Assembly (NCBI GenBank): GCA_013390945.1
Contig: JACAUC010000004.1
Coordinates: 1 to 63,926, forward strand
Length of the DNA: 63,926 nucleotides
Reading direction: 5' to 3'
From: Candidatus Chloroheliaceae bacterium
GTDB lineage: Bacteria; Chloroflexota; Chloroflexia; Chloroheliales; Chloroheliaceae
The notes under the pieces were generated by a model. It saw only the letters and a program-made list of their open reading frames with translations, ran no database searches and was not told the origin of the DNA. Position numbers and translations under genes: made by a program. This document shows positions 63,844 to 63,926 of the stretch, piece after piece; within the stretch, counting starts at the first letter, position 1; the number at the start of each line of letters is the position of its first letter.

Positions 63844-63926
63844 ATCCATCCTACACAAAAATCAGGATTAGAAATCCATCCTACACAAAAATCAGGATTA
63901 GAAATCCATCCTACACAAAAATCAGG
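63844..63926. repeat. 30-bp tandem repeat at the right edge
   Basis: Units of ATCAGGATTAGAAATCCATCCTACACAAAA type (30 bp; core GGATTAGAAATCC) repeat about three times up to the window end and probably continue. Same family as the elements at 44025 and 55832. No spacer variety, so it is not a CRISPR array. Confidence 0.85.

Noticed and set aside
63844..63926. Possible CRISPR array at the right edge
   Set aside because: Units repeat end to end with no variable spacers and belong to a dispersed GGATTAGAAATCC family; no cas genes are near.

Overview
This window looks like a chromosome segment from a bacterium of the phylum Chloroflexota. Pointers are a menaquinone (men) operon, a phage-tail-like extracellular contractile injection system (eCIS), a SARP/BTAD-type regulator, a PHP / PimA-like / CDP-alcohol phosphotransferase lipid cluster, and very large Ig-repeat surface proteins. 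The assignment is an inference from gene content; there is no rRNA or other marker here, and I saw no tRNA or CRISPR array.

Region 1 (1-9271, minus strand) is part of an eCIS operon running off the left edge. In transcription order it holds a small conserved protein, an AAA+ ATPase, a DUF4157 protein, a DUF4255 tail-cap protein, the sheath, a tube protein, a tail-assembly-type protein, a second tube protein and a truncated repeat-rich protein. The tail-assembly-type gene carries a textbook -1 ribosomal frameshift signal (slippery GGGGGGA, 6-nt spacer, 10-bp stem). The signal leads into a DUF6760 reading frame that has no start codon of its own, so the window appears to encode a G/GT-style short and long product as tailed phages do.

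Region 2 (9272-34113, plus strand) is divergent from the eCIS and separated from it by an AT-rich control region with four heptamer repeats at helical spacing. It encodes a membrane protein with cytosolic Ig-like domains, a SARP-AAA regulator translationally coupled to a 4293-residue surface protein, and a 2387-residue relative. The two giants share a plan: cytosolic Ig-like domains, one membrane anchor, a TolB-like propeller, a C39-like cysteine peptidase with an intact Cys/His/Asp set, a Thr/Pro linker and a long Ig stalk. Placement next to the eCIS suggests, but does not prove, a shared role at the cell envelope.

Region 3 (34224-48795) is mostly housekeeping: FAH-family hydrolase, membrane esterase, carB, an ADP-forming acyl-CoA synthetase fused to a GNAT domain, an MBL-fold hydrolase and menC-menE-menA. 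Between the MBL gene and menA sits a small foreign insert with a diverged duplicate of the menA 3' end, a truncated DUF5131 gene and an orphan ORF.

Region 4 (48842-50283) is an IS605/IS1341-type element with tnpB and a small accessory ORF. Both are broken by three copies of the same 11-bp insertion (GACCAGTCTAC); removing each copy restores the reading frame exactly. Region 5 (50286-63705) holds rtcB with a mini-intein, a methyltransferase remnant, the PHP / GT4 / CDP-alcohol phosphotransferase cluster, tldD-tldE, and sugar/glycosyltransferase genes. Several short palindromic or tandem repeat families lie between genes, including at the right edge.
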